Shown: in pieces, positions 1-6,079 of the stretch
Position numbering within the stretch: position 1 is the first letter of the stretch
Layout: every line of letters starts with the position of its first letter
NCBI GenBank assembly: GCA_036741235.1
Contig: DAINSQ010000207.1
Span: 1 to 7,691 of the forward strand
Source: JABWBR01 sp036741235
GTDB lineage: Bacteria > Bacteroidota > Bacteroidia > Chitinophagales > Saprospiraceae
Direction: 5' to 3'
DNA length: 7,691 nucleotides
Notes under the pieces: model-generated
What the model was told of the DNA's origin: nothing
The model's input: the letters and a program-made list of their open reading frames with translations, nothing else
The model's database searches: none
Made by a program: the position numbers and the translations under genes

Positions 1-744
1 GTCCTCATCATCGAAGGCAACCCCGATGTGGTGGAGTACCTCGCAGCCTGTCTCTGCGAATATTTCCGGCTCGACTTCGCCTATAACGGCAAAGCCGGCA
101 TCGAAAAAGCATTGGAGATAGTGCCCGATTTGATCATCAGCGACGTGATGATGCCCGAAAAAGATGGGTTTGAGGTATGCGATTATTTGAAAAACGACGA
201 GCGCGCCAGCCATATCCCCGTCGTTTTGCTTACCGCCAAAGCCGACGTAAGCAGCCGAATCGCCGGCTTGCGAATAGGCGCCGACGCCTATCTCGCCAAA
301 CCTTTCCATGAGGTGGAATTACTGGCGACGCTTCAAAATCTGTTAGCAAATAGAAAGAAACTACAGGCAAAATACGCCGCCTTCCCTGAGCAGCCCGCAG
401 CCCGCAATCCGCAGGCCGATGTGGATCCGGAGGATGCTTTTTTGCAAAAAATCCGAGATATTGTGGAACAAAACCTCTCGAATGCAGACTTCGAAATGCA
501 GCAGCTCGAGCGGGCGCTGTCTATGAGCAGAAGCCAGATTTTTCGCAAGGTGAAGGCCCTGACTGGCAAATCTCCCAGCCAGTACATCCGGTCGCTGCGT
601 TTGCACCACGGCAAACACTTGCTCCAGACCACCAACCTCACCGTATCGGAAATCGCTTTTGAGGTTGGTTTTTCAACCGTCAGCTATTTCTCGGATGCCT
701 TTTTGGAGGAATTTGGGCAACGACCTTCCGCGATGAGACCTTAA
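1..744 (+). CDS. Response-regulator receiver + AraC-family DNA-binding region, C-terminal part of a probable hybrid two-component sensor (5' partial)
   Basis: The frame is open from base 1, so the gene begins outside the window; the GTG at 28 is an internal codon. It gives 247 residues. Residues 1-115 are a receiver domain. It begins VLIIEGNPD, has the phospho-acceptor Asp48 in SDVMMP, Thr78 in LLTAKAD and Lys100 in AKPF. After a linker of about 35 residues, an AraC/XylS output domain fills about 154-247, with two helix-turn-helix units (around LSMSRSQIFRKVK, and TVSEIAFEVGFS followed by SYFSDAF). This order matches the C-terminus of Bacteroidota hybrid sensor kinases, in which a periplasmic sensor, kinase, receiver and AraC domain share one chain. 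A stand-alone regulator is less likely because the receiver would then start almost at the window edge. Oddity: the usual second acidic residue of the metal-binding pair (ED in VLIIEDN) is Gly6. The gene ends 5 bp from the convergent LTD gene. Domain calls are firm; targets are unknown. Confidence 0.9.
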   Translation, partial: VLIIEGNPDVVEYLAACLCEYFRLDFAYNGKAGIEKALEIVPDLIISDVMMPEKDGFEVCDYLKNDERASHIPVVLLTAKADVSSRIAGLRIGADAYLAKPFHEVELLATLQNLLANRKKLQAKYAAFPEQPAARNPQADVDPEDAFLQKIRDIVEQNLSNADFEMQQLERALSMSRSQIFRKVKALTGKSPSQYIRSLRLHHGKHLLQTTNLTVSEIAFEVGFSTVSYFSDAFLEEFGQRPSAMRP

Positions 745-749
745 GCGGG

Positions 750-1535
750 TCACTTAATAAACAAAACGCTCCTTTGCCGCCCTTCAATGGCGATGGTCAA
801 CCAATATGCCCCCGGCTTCAAAGCGCTCACGTCATATGATGTTGCAGGCGTCTGATCCTGCGGGTAGCGGCGAATCACCTGGCCGCTTGCCGTTAAGATG
901 CTCGTTGTATATACCGGAATGGCAGTATCGGCAGAAAGCGGACGCAGCGACAGGTACAGCCTATCCGCAACGGGGTTGGGATAGAGCTTGACTTCCATGA
1001 AGTCCGACAGTGTAATAACGCTGCTGGCCTCGTCGTTGCTATACCCCGGCGTCGCCGCCTGCATTACAAAATTACCCGTGCCATTGGGTACCCGGGCCAT
1101 CGGGATGTTGGCCTCCTGAAATCCAAATGTCACCGCATCCAATTCTTCTTCAAACGGATTTGACAAAATGATGTCTTCGCCGTCGCGCGATAGTTTGAAG
1201 TTGGCGTGTAAACCCGCCTGCTCGCCGTCTTCGTCAGCCCATACGATCAGGTAGCCGCCGGGAGCAATGGTAGTTCCGGCCGGGAAGGTCCACTTGGTGG
1301 GATTGTCGAGCTTGTCGCTCAAATAAAAACCGGCCATGTCGTAGCTCTGGTTGCTGTTGTTGTAAATTTCTATCCAGTCTTCGTGCTCACCGTCCTGATC
1401 CACAATACTGGAGGTGCTGTCGTTGACAGCCATGAATTCGTTGATGACCAGCCCGTCCCCATAAACCTGGGCGTTTACCTGCTGGTATGTCACAAAACAA
1501 AAAAATGCAACGAGTAGTGTAAAATTTAAACGCAT
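750..1535 (-). CDS. Secreted lamin-tail-domain protein with T9SS C-terminal sorting domain
   Basis: This is a 261-residue exported protein. Residues 1-22 form a signal peptide (MRLNFTLLVAFFCFVTYQQV, then NA before Gln23). Residues about 28-165 are a lamin-tail domain, an immunoglobulin-like beta fold common in secreted bacterial proteins. It is recognised by LVINEFMAVN, EDWIEIYN, FYLSDKLDNPTKW, FPAGTTIAPGGYLIVWAD and ATPGYSN. Residues about 180-261 are a Por/T9SS type A sorting domain, with LYPNPVADRLYLSL and KPGAYWLTI, and the chain ends in Lys. The expected route is Sec export to the periplasm, then T9SS transport to the cell surface with removal of the C-terminal domain. There is no catalytic domain, so an adhesive or structural role is a guess. 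The ATG at 1535 directly precedes the signal peptide and follows an A/T-rich leader. The larger same-strand CotH/LTD gene lies 129 bp upstream, with a palindromic element between them. Its LTD clearly resembles that protein's N-terminus. Confidence 0.9.
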   Translation of the reverse strand: MRLNFTLLVAFFCFVTYQQVNAQVYGDGLVINEFMAVNDSTSSIVDQDGEHEDWIEIYNNSNQSYDMAGFYLSDKLDNPTKWTFPAGTTIAPGGYLIVWADEDGEQAGLHANFKLSRDGEDIILSNPFEEELDAVTFGFQEANIPMARVPNGTGNFVMQAATPGYSNDEASSVITLSDFMEVKLYPNPVADRLYLSLRPLSADTAIPVYTTSILTASGQVIRRYPQDQTPATSYDVSALKPGAYWLTIAIEGRQRSVLFIK

Positions 1536-1586
1536 ATAAAAAAATTGAAATATTGAAGTAAAAACTCCGCAACAAACTCCTTATTA

Positions 1587-1663
1587 TTCACCACAGAGGT
1601 ACACAGAGTTTCACAGAGAACGATTGCCTCTGTGAAACTCTGTGTACTCAGTGGTAAAAAAAA
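1587..1663. repeat. Palindromic element 1: three phased CACAGAG units per arm, with A8 tail
   Basis: The left arm (1590-1618) has CACAGAG at 1592-1598, 1602-1608 and 1612-1618, stepping exactly 10 bp. The right arm (1628-1655) is its inverse, with CTCTGTG at 1628-1634 and 1638-1644 and a degenerate CTCAGTG at 1647-1653. The inner 20 bp of each arm match perfectly. The outer part has one substitution and one single-base indel. The loop is 9 nt (1619-1627). The left flank is TTCA (1587-1590), and an A8 run (1656-1663) closes the right side, one base past the stop codon of the CotH gene. In minus-strand RNA it forms a long hairpin between the CotH and LTD reading frames. A U-tract precedes the hairpin rather than following it, so it is not a canonical intrinsic terminator. 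A repeated or mobile palindrome fits best; it may still limit read-through or set RNA ends. Confidence 0.9.
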
Positions 1664-1664
1664 C

Positions 1665-4400
1665 TCACTGTTTAATAATTCTTTTAGTATAAATCCCCCT
1701 TTCCGTCTGCAACCGCAAAATATACACCCCCGCACTGGCAGCTGAAGGAATATCCAGCGGCAGCAAATTGCGGCCTGCCGATAGCTGGGCCCAGCTTTGC
1801 TGCGCTACCACCGAACCCGCCGCATTGAGCAGTACGGCACGCATGGGGCCGGACTCCAGCAGGTCGACTTCGCAGGTGAACTGATCGCGGAACGGGTTGG
1901 GGTATACCGCTACCTCCGCCAATCCTGCCGGCTCGGTGGCGCTGTTCACGCAGGCCGTCGACACAGTCAGCGCTATGTCGCCGCTGATGGCATTGCCGCA
2001 TACGCTGAAGATTTCTATTTCGTAGCTCGAGCAATTATTCAACCCCTCAATGAGATACTCGGGGTCGAGCGTGGAGTTGGTCTCCCATTGCCCGCTTTCC
2101 GTATCGCGCCAGCGCACAATGTAGCTGATGGAGTTGAAGGGGCCGTTCCAGGCCAGCGAAATGGTGGTGGCTGTAGAATCTATTTCGAAGGAAACCGGCG
2201 CAGCACACGGCACTTCCGGTACAAAAAAGGCGGTGATGGTATCGCCCATGATCATGCTCAGGGTAATGGCGTCTGCCGTAGCATCAGGTCCAAACGTCTG
2301 GTTGGCCACTTCCCAGTAATCCAGTTTCCAACCCTGCGCCGGCTGCGCAGTGAGGGTGATGGGGATGTCGCCAAAGTATTCGGCATCGTAAGGGTAGTTG
2401 TCGGGGGCAATTGTGTTGACTAACACTTTGTTGGCAAAACCGGCAGGCTCAACCCGCACTTGCAGCGGATACGGCCCCGATACTTCGTAGCAATCGCCGA
2501 TGCCGCCGTTGATGACGGTGCAACGGGTGTTGATGAAGTCGCGGATGGTCTGCACATTGAGCAGCCAGCTCTGGTACGAACCGCCCCAGCGCGCTACCTG
2601 GCCGTACATCTCGGGCGCTATCGTGTTTACCATCGTGTCGAGCAGGGCGATCATGTATTCGCACGACAAATAGGTGTTATTCAAATCAGCATAGCGATTG
2701 ACGTACAGCGCATGGAATTCTTCATTGGCCATCAACGAGATGATCAAATCGACGTGGCCTTCAGGGTCGGAATTAGGCCCGTATTCTTCGTTGTCGCATG
2801 GATCGGCAAACGGCGTTATATCGGGTATACCGGTATAATTGACGTAGTGACCGAAAATGGCGTCGAGGTCCCACAACAAATAACGCCACTTCAACTGCTC
2901 GCCTTCCGGGTTGCGGCCCCGCCACCAGGCGGTGTTCCAGTTGAGCCAGTCTTTGCACACTACATGCGTGTTGAGGATCATGTAGTCGATGAGGCTCAGC
3001 ACATTCAGCTGATCTTTGACGATTTCGTAATTGGGTTGCGCCGACATATCATTGGTGGTGATAAAGTTGTGCAGCGTATACCAATCGGCCCAGTCGCCGT
3101 ATTCAATCCAGGTGTTACCCCAGGTCTTGATCATGTCAATTTCGTACTTGCCCTGGTTGTAGTAGTATTCGGTGTAGTCGCTGTCGTCTACTTTTTCTCT
3201 TATTTCGTAAACGCCCCAGTATTCGCCGTTGAGATACAATACGCAAGGTTTATAGGTGCGTTCGTCGAGCTCCATGCCGGCGCGTTGCGACAGCGTGTGC
3301 GCATAGGCGTCGCGGATGTGGGCGCCGTTGCCGTGGAAGGGGTAGTTGTCATTGGCGGCAGCCTTGAGGATGAGCCGCTGGAATTCTTCGCGGTCGGAAT
3401 TGTCGAAGACTTTGTGCTCGATTTCGTCGTCGTAGCCGAATTCATCGCGCGTGATGTAGTCGATGCCGCGCTGCGCATAGGCCCAGCTGTCGTTGCCGTG
3501 TTTGTTGTATTCGCCTTCGGCTTCGTCAATTAACTCGTTGTTTTCAAACAATTCGATAGAACCAAATGGACTGCTATAAGCGCCGTTGAGCAATTCATCG
3601 AGTTCGCCGCCGGCCACAGAGATGACCGGTATGGTGTGCGATACATTGATGAAATAGGTGTTGGTCTGCGTAAGCCCCGGCAAGATCAAGGGATCGCTGG
3701 AGAATACCCGCGCCCGCACTACAGTAGTCTCCGTGATGTTAATCGGCGCGCTGTACACAGGAGAGCTAGCCACTGGCTCCGAGCCGTCGGTGGTGTAGCG
3801 GATGGTCATACCGGCCGGACCAAATATCGACACGCTCACCGGTGCGTCGTAAAAACCGGCAGGCACGTTGAGTATGGGCCTGGGCGTATAATCGTTGAAG
3901 GCTGCGGTCGTATTGGCCGTGCCGGGAGTGGGCTGGGCGTAAATCTTCCAGTCGCCCGCCTGATTGCGGCCAAAAGAATGGTTGACGCGGTTGGGATCTT
4001 CAAAGGTAAACTGATCGATAATATTACCCGCCGGGTCGGCCAATACGGCGTCTTCTTCCGAAGTCTGGGTAATTCGGAAGCTGGTATGCCACTGCCCGAA
4101 GAAATACCCGTCGCGCCCCGAACAAAAAATGACCAGGTATTGACCGGGGCCCAAAGAAGCGCCGGCAGGAAAAGCCCACTTGGCGGGGATGTTGAGGTTG
4201 TCGCTCAAATAATACCCCTCCAGGTTGATCGTCGTGGCGCCCGAATTATACAACTCGATCCAGTCTTCGAATTCGCCGTAGTAATCCTGGTACGTATTCC
4301 TGTTGGCGGCGCTCACTTCATTGATGCGCAGTTGCGCTGCAAGCGAGCCGGCAATGAGCAAACAGAGGAGAGTAGTTAGTGTAAAATTCCTGATGCGCAT
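1665..4400 (-). CDS. Secreted CotH-kinase-like protein with lamin-tail, chitobiase-like, FN3 and T9SS domains
   Basis: This is a 911-residue multidomain exported protein. Domain order: signal peptide 1-22 (ends GSLAA before Gln23); lamin-tail domain about 24-165 (LRINEVSAAN, EDWIELYN, YYLSDNLNIPAKW, PTPGTAN); chitobiase/hexosaminidase C-terminal-like beta domain about 176-250 (MTIRYTTDGSEPV, VVRARVFS); CotH kinase fold about 258-625; InlB-repeat-like domain about 646-728 (ITLTAQPAQGWKLDYWEV); fibronectin type III about 731-816; T9SS sorting domain about 828-911 (VYPNPFRDQF, GVYILRLQ, TKRIIK). CotH hallmarks are HIRDAYAHTL (361-370), NGEYWGVYEIREK (391-403), KDWLNWN with Asp484 and Asn489, and WDLD with Asp511 and Asp513. 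I infer by motif position that Asp484 and the WDLD aspartates are the catalytic and metal-binding residues. CotH of spore-formers is an atypical kinase that phosphorylates spore-coat proteins; substrates of secreted Bacteroidota relatives are unknown to me. The start is supported by the signal peptide. The gene is divergent from the fucosidase, across 145 bp. Confidence 0.92.
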   Translation of the reverse strand: MRIRNFTLTTLLCLLIAGSLAAQLRINEVSAANRNTYQDYYGEFEDWIELYNSGATTINLEGYYLSDNLNIPAKWAFPAGASLGPGQYLVIFCSGRDGYFFGQWHTSFRITQTSEEDAVLADPAGNIIDQFTFEDPNRVNHSFGRNQAGDWKIYAQPTPGTANTTAAFNDYTPRPILNVPAGFYDAPVSVSIFGPAGMTIRYTTDGSEPVASSPVYSAPINITETTVVRARVFSSDPLILPGLTQTNTYFINVSHTIPVISVAGGELDELLNGAYSSPFGSIELFENNELIDEAEGEYNKHGNDSWAYAQRGIDYITRDEFGYDDEIEHKVFDNSDREEFQRLILKAAANDNYPFHGNGAHIRDAYAHTLSQRAGMELDERTYKPCVLYLNGEYWGVYEIREKVDDSDYTEYYYNQGKYEIDMIKTWGNTWIEYGDWADWYTLHNFITTNDMSAQPNYEIVKDQLNVLSLIDYMILNTHVVCKDWLNWNTAWWRGRNPEGEQLKWRYLLWDLDAIFGHYVNYTGIPDITPFADPCDNEEYGPNSDPEGHVDLIISLMANEEFHALYVNRYADLNNTYLSCEYMIALLDTMVNTIAPEMYGQVARWGGSYQSWLLNVQTIRDFINTRCTVINGGIGDCYEVSGPYPLQVRVEPAGFANKVLVNTIAPDNYPYDAEYFGDIPITLTAQPAQGWKLDYWEVANQTFGPDATADAITLSMIMGDTITAFFVPEVPCAAPVSFEIDSTATTISLAWNGPFNSISYIVRWRDTESGQWETNSTLDPEYLIEGLNNCSSYEIEIFSVCGNAISGDIALTVSTACVNSATEPAGLAEVAVYPNPFRDQFTCEVDLLESGPMRAVLLNAAGSVVAQQSWAQLSAGRNLLPLDIPSAASAGVYILRLQTERGIYTKRIIKQ

Positions 4401-4545
4401 ATGTAATGTATCCTGTTTATTAATTTGTGGTTAAAATTAATCCGAAAATGCATAGGACATATCGTCTTTTTCCCTCTATTTCGATTTTGTCGGCAAGTTT
4501 GCCATTCCTGGCTAAATTTGCTATCCACGATTAACCCGTTAACTT
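4401..4545. promoter_or_regulatory. Divergent intergenic region between the CotH and fucosidase genes
   Basis: This AT-rich 145-bp gap separates two divergently transcribed genes for exported proteins and must hold both promoters unless transcription enters from elsewhere. On the plus strand a good Bacteroidota-type -7 element is visible (annotated separately). On the minus strand, toward the CotH gene, I see no full TAnnTTTG. The nearest is TAATTTTA, whose plus-strand complement lies around 4432-4439, one base off consensus and without a well-placed upstream TTTG. No convincing operator palindrome stands out. Confidence 0.5.
4486..4520 (+). promoter_or_regulatory. Candidate Bacteroidota-type promoter for the fucosidase gene
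   Basis: TAAATTTG at 4513-4520 fits the Bacteroidota -7 consensus TAnnTTTG exactly. A TTTG at 4486-4489 could serve as the -33 element, with a 23-bp spacer, at the long end of the usual range; a second TTTG at 4498-4501 is too close. Transcription would then start around 4525, leaving a leader of about 20 nt before the ATG at 4546. The assignment rests on consensus match and position only. Confidence 0.45.
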
Positions 4546-5955
4546 ATGCGCACAATTACCTTGTTGACAGCTGTTATTTGCTCCCTGACAACCCGGGCAC
4601 AGGATATTCCGCCCATGCCGGTGACGCCGACGCCACAGCAAATCGCCTATCAGGAACAGGAACTGATCGGCTTTATCCACTACACGGTTAATGCTTTTAC
4701 CGATAAAGAATGGGGCAACGGCAAGGAAGACCCCGCTATTTTTAACCCTAGTAGCTTGTCTGCCGACCAATGGGCGCGGGTGGCCCGGCAGGCAGGTATG
4801 AAACAACTGATCATCACGGCCAAACACCACGACGGCTTTTGCCTGTGGCCCTCCCGCTATACCGCCCACTCCGTGAAAAGCAGCCCCTGGAAAAACGGAC
4901 AGGGCGATGTCGTGGGCGATTTGGCAGCCGCTTGTCGCCGGTACGGACTGCGCCTCGGCGTTTATCTTTCTCCCTGGGACCAGCACGAACCCTCGTACGG
5001 CAGCAATAGCTATAATTCATTTTATATGAATCAATTAGAAGAATTGCTGACCCAATACGGCGAAATATCGGAGGTGTGGATGGATGGCGCCCGCGGCGAA
5101 AATGCAAAAGACATGGTATACGACTTCGACGCCTGGCGCAGCCTCATCTACCGCTTGCAGCCCAATGCCCTGATTTTCTCCGATGCAGGCCCCGACATCC
5201 GCTGGATCGGCAACGAACGCGGCTATGCCGGCGAAACCTGCTGGTCGACGATCAACAACGACGGCATCGTCATCGGCAAGGCAGACATGGCCTACCTCAA
5301 TACCGGCGACCCCAACGGAAAACGCTGGCTCACCGGCGAATGCGACGTGTCTATCCGCCCGGGCTGGTTTTACCACCCGCACGAGGATAGCCTGGTAAAA
5401 ACCCCCCGCCAATTGGTCGAAATCTATTACAACTCGGTGGGCCGCAACGGCGTGCTGCTGCTCAACCTGCCCCCCGACCGCCGCGGACTGATCCACGAAA
5501 ATGACATTCGCTCGTTAAAAGCTTTTCGCAAAATTATCGACCACACCTTCCGCAACAACCTGGCCCAACACCAAACGGCGGAAGCCGACCACTTTCGCGG
5601 ACAAAACCCCCGCTTTGCCTCCCGACACCTGACCGACGCCGACAACCAAACCTACTGGGCCGCCGACGATGATAACCGTCAGGCCACACTGACCATCAGC
5701 CTCAACAAACCGCGCAAATTCAACCGCATGATGCTGCAGGAACCCATCCGCTTCGGACAACGCGTCTCCGCCTTCCACATCGACGCCGATATTGACGGCA
5801 ACTGGGTTACCATCGCCCGCGGAACAACCATCGGCTATAAACGCCTGCTGCGATTTGATACAATAAAATCGGGAAAAGTAAGAATTGTAATTGACGGCGC
5901 CCTCGGCCCGCCCGCACTGTCAAACGCAGGCTTGTTTTATGCAACGAGAGAGTAG
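4546..5955 (+). CDS. Secreted alpha-L-fucosidase, GH29 (subfamily B-like)
   Basis: This 469-residue glycosidase removes alpha-linked L-fucose from glycans by a retaining mechanism. An N-terminal signal peptide (about 1-19, ending TTRAQ) supports the ATG at 4546 and export to the periplasm or outside; no lipobox Cys is seen. The GH29 catalytic barrel spans about 30-335. Landmarks are GFIHYTVNAFTDKEWGNG, ITAKHHDGFCLW (His94-His95), GVYLSPWDQHE, EVWMDGARG with probable nucleophile Asp180, and GECDVSIRPGWFYH (264-277) with probable acid/base Glu265. The last motif, and the LLLNLPPDRRGLI stretch, are typical of subfamily B, whose characterised members favour alpha-1,3/1,4 linkages on branched (Lewis-type) glycans. 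Exact specificity here is inference. Residues about 345-469 look like a C-terminal F5/8-type (CBM32-like) beta-sandwich (FASRHLTDADNQTYWAADDD, ... NAGLF). There is no T9SS tail, unlike its two exported neighbours. It is transcribed alone, divergent from the CotH gene and convergent with queA. Confidence 0.95.
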   Translation: MRTITLLTAVICSLTTRAQDIPPMPVTPTPQQIAYQEQELIGFIHYTVNAFTDKEWGNGKEDPAIFNPSSLSADQWARVARQAGMKQLIITAKHHDGFCLWPSRYTAHSVKSSPWKNGQGDVVGDLAAACRRYGLRLGVYLSPWDQHEPSYGSNSYNSFYMNQLEELLTQYGEISEVWMDGARGENAKDMVYDFDAWRSLIYRLQPNALIFSDAGPDIRWIGNERGYAGETCWSTINNDGIVIGKADMAYLNTGDPNGKRWLTGECDVSIRPGWFYHPHEDSLVKTPRQLVEIYYNSVGRNGVLLLNLPPDRRGLIHENDIRSLKAFRKIIDHTFRNNLAQHQTAEADHFRGQNPRFASRHLTDADNQTYWAADDDNRQATLTISLNKPRKFNRMMLQEPIRFGQRVSAFHIDADIDGNWVTIARGTTIGYKRLLRFDTIKSGKVRIVIDGALGPPALSNAGLFYATRE

Positions 5956-5976
5956 GGGAGAAGATGCGATTAATAT

Positions 5977-6076
5977 TTCACCACAGAGTTAAACGGAGTA
6001 AAACGGAGTTCCACAGAGGACAAGATAAACGCTGTGTCACTCCGTTTTACTCCGTTTAACTCTGTGGAAAAAAAAA
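5977..6076. repeat. Palindromic element 2: four phased 7-mer units per arm, with A9 tail
   Basis: The left arm (5981-6018) carries CACAGAG 5982-5988, AACGGAG 5992-5998, AACGGAG 6002-6008 and CACAGAG 6012-6018, again at exactly 10-bp steps. The right arm (6030-6067) is the inverse, with CTCTGTG 6060-6066, CTCCGTT 6050-6056 and 6040-6046, and CGCTGTG 6030-6036. The arms pair at 35 of 38 positions, including 29 consecutive outer pairs, around an 11-nt loop. It shares the left flank TTCACCACAGAG and a right-hand A-run (6068-6076) with element 1, in the same orientation. The A-run starts three bases past the queA stop codon. It separates convergent fucosidase and queA genes and could act as a bidirectional transcription barrier, but neither strand has a U-tract right after the stem. 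Element 2 is element 1 plus one extra unit per arm, with the inner units replaced symmetrically. Confidence 0.92.
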
Positions 6077-6079
6077 CAG

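Noticed and set aside
1562..1580. Direct repeat AAACTCC (1562-1568 and 1574-1580) beside element 1
   Set aside because: The units are 12 bp apart, not 10, have no inverted partner, and are too short to call a feature.
1590..1655. CACAGAG repeats read as a CRISPR array
   Set aside because: The units are 7 bp with 3-bp spacers and are arranged as a palindrome; no repeat-spacer architecture or cas gene is present.
1797..2423. Plus-strand open frame of 208 codons opposite the end of the CotH gene
   Set aside because: It lies antisense to the FN3 and T9SS coding region, has no promoter-like sequence or domain, and its composition fits a shadow frame.
2460..3533. Long plus-strand open frame (357 codons) inside the CotH gene
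   Set aside because: It is antisense to a protein with clear domains and motifs. Its translation is Val/Ile/Arg-rich without recognisable domains, as expected of an opposite-strand shadow.
5981..6076. Element 2 as a classical Rho-independent terminator
   Set aside because: The stem is far longer than usual. On the plus strand it is followed by A9 rather than T, and on the minus strand the U-tract comes before the stem. A terminating effect is possible but the canonical pattern is absent.
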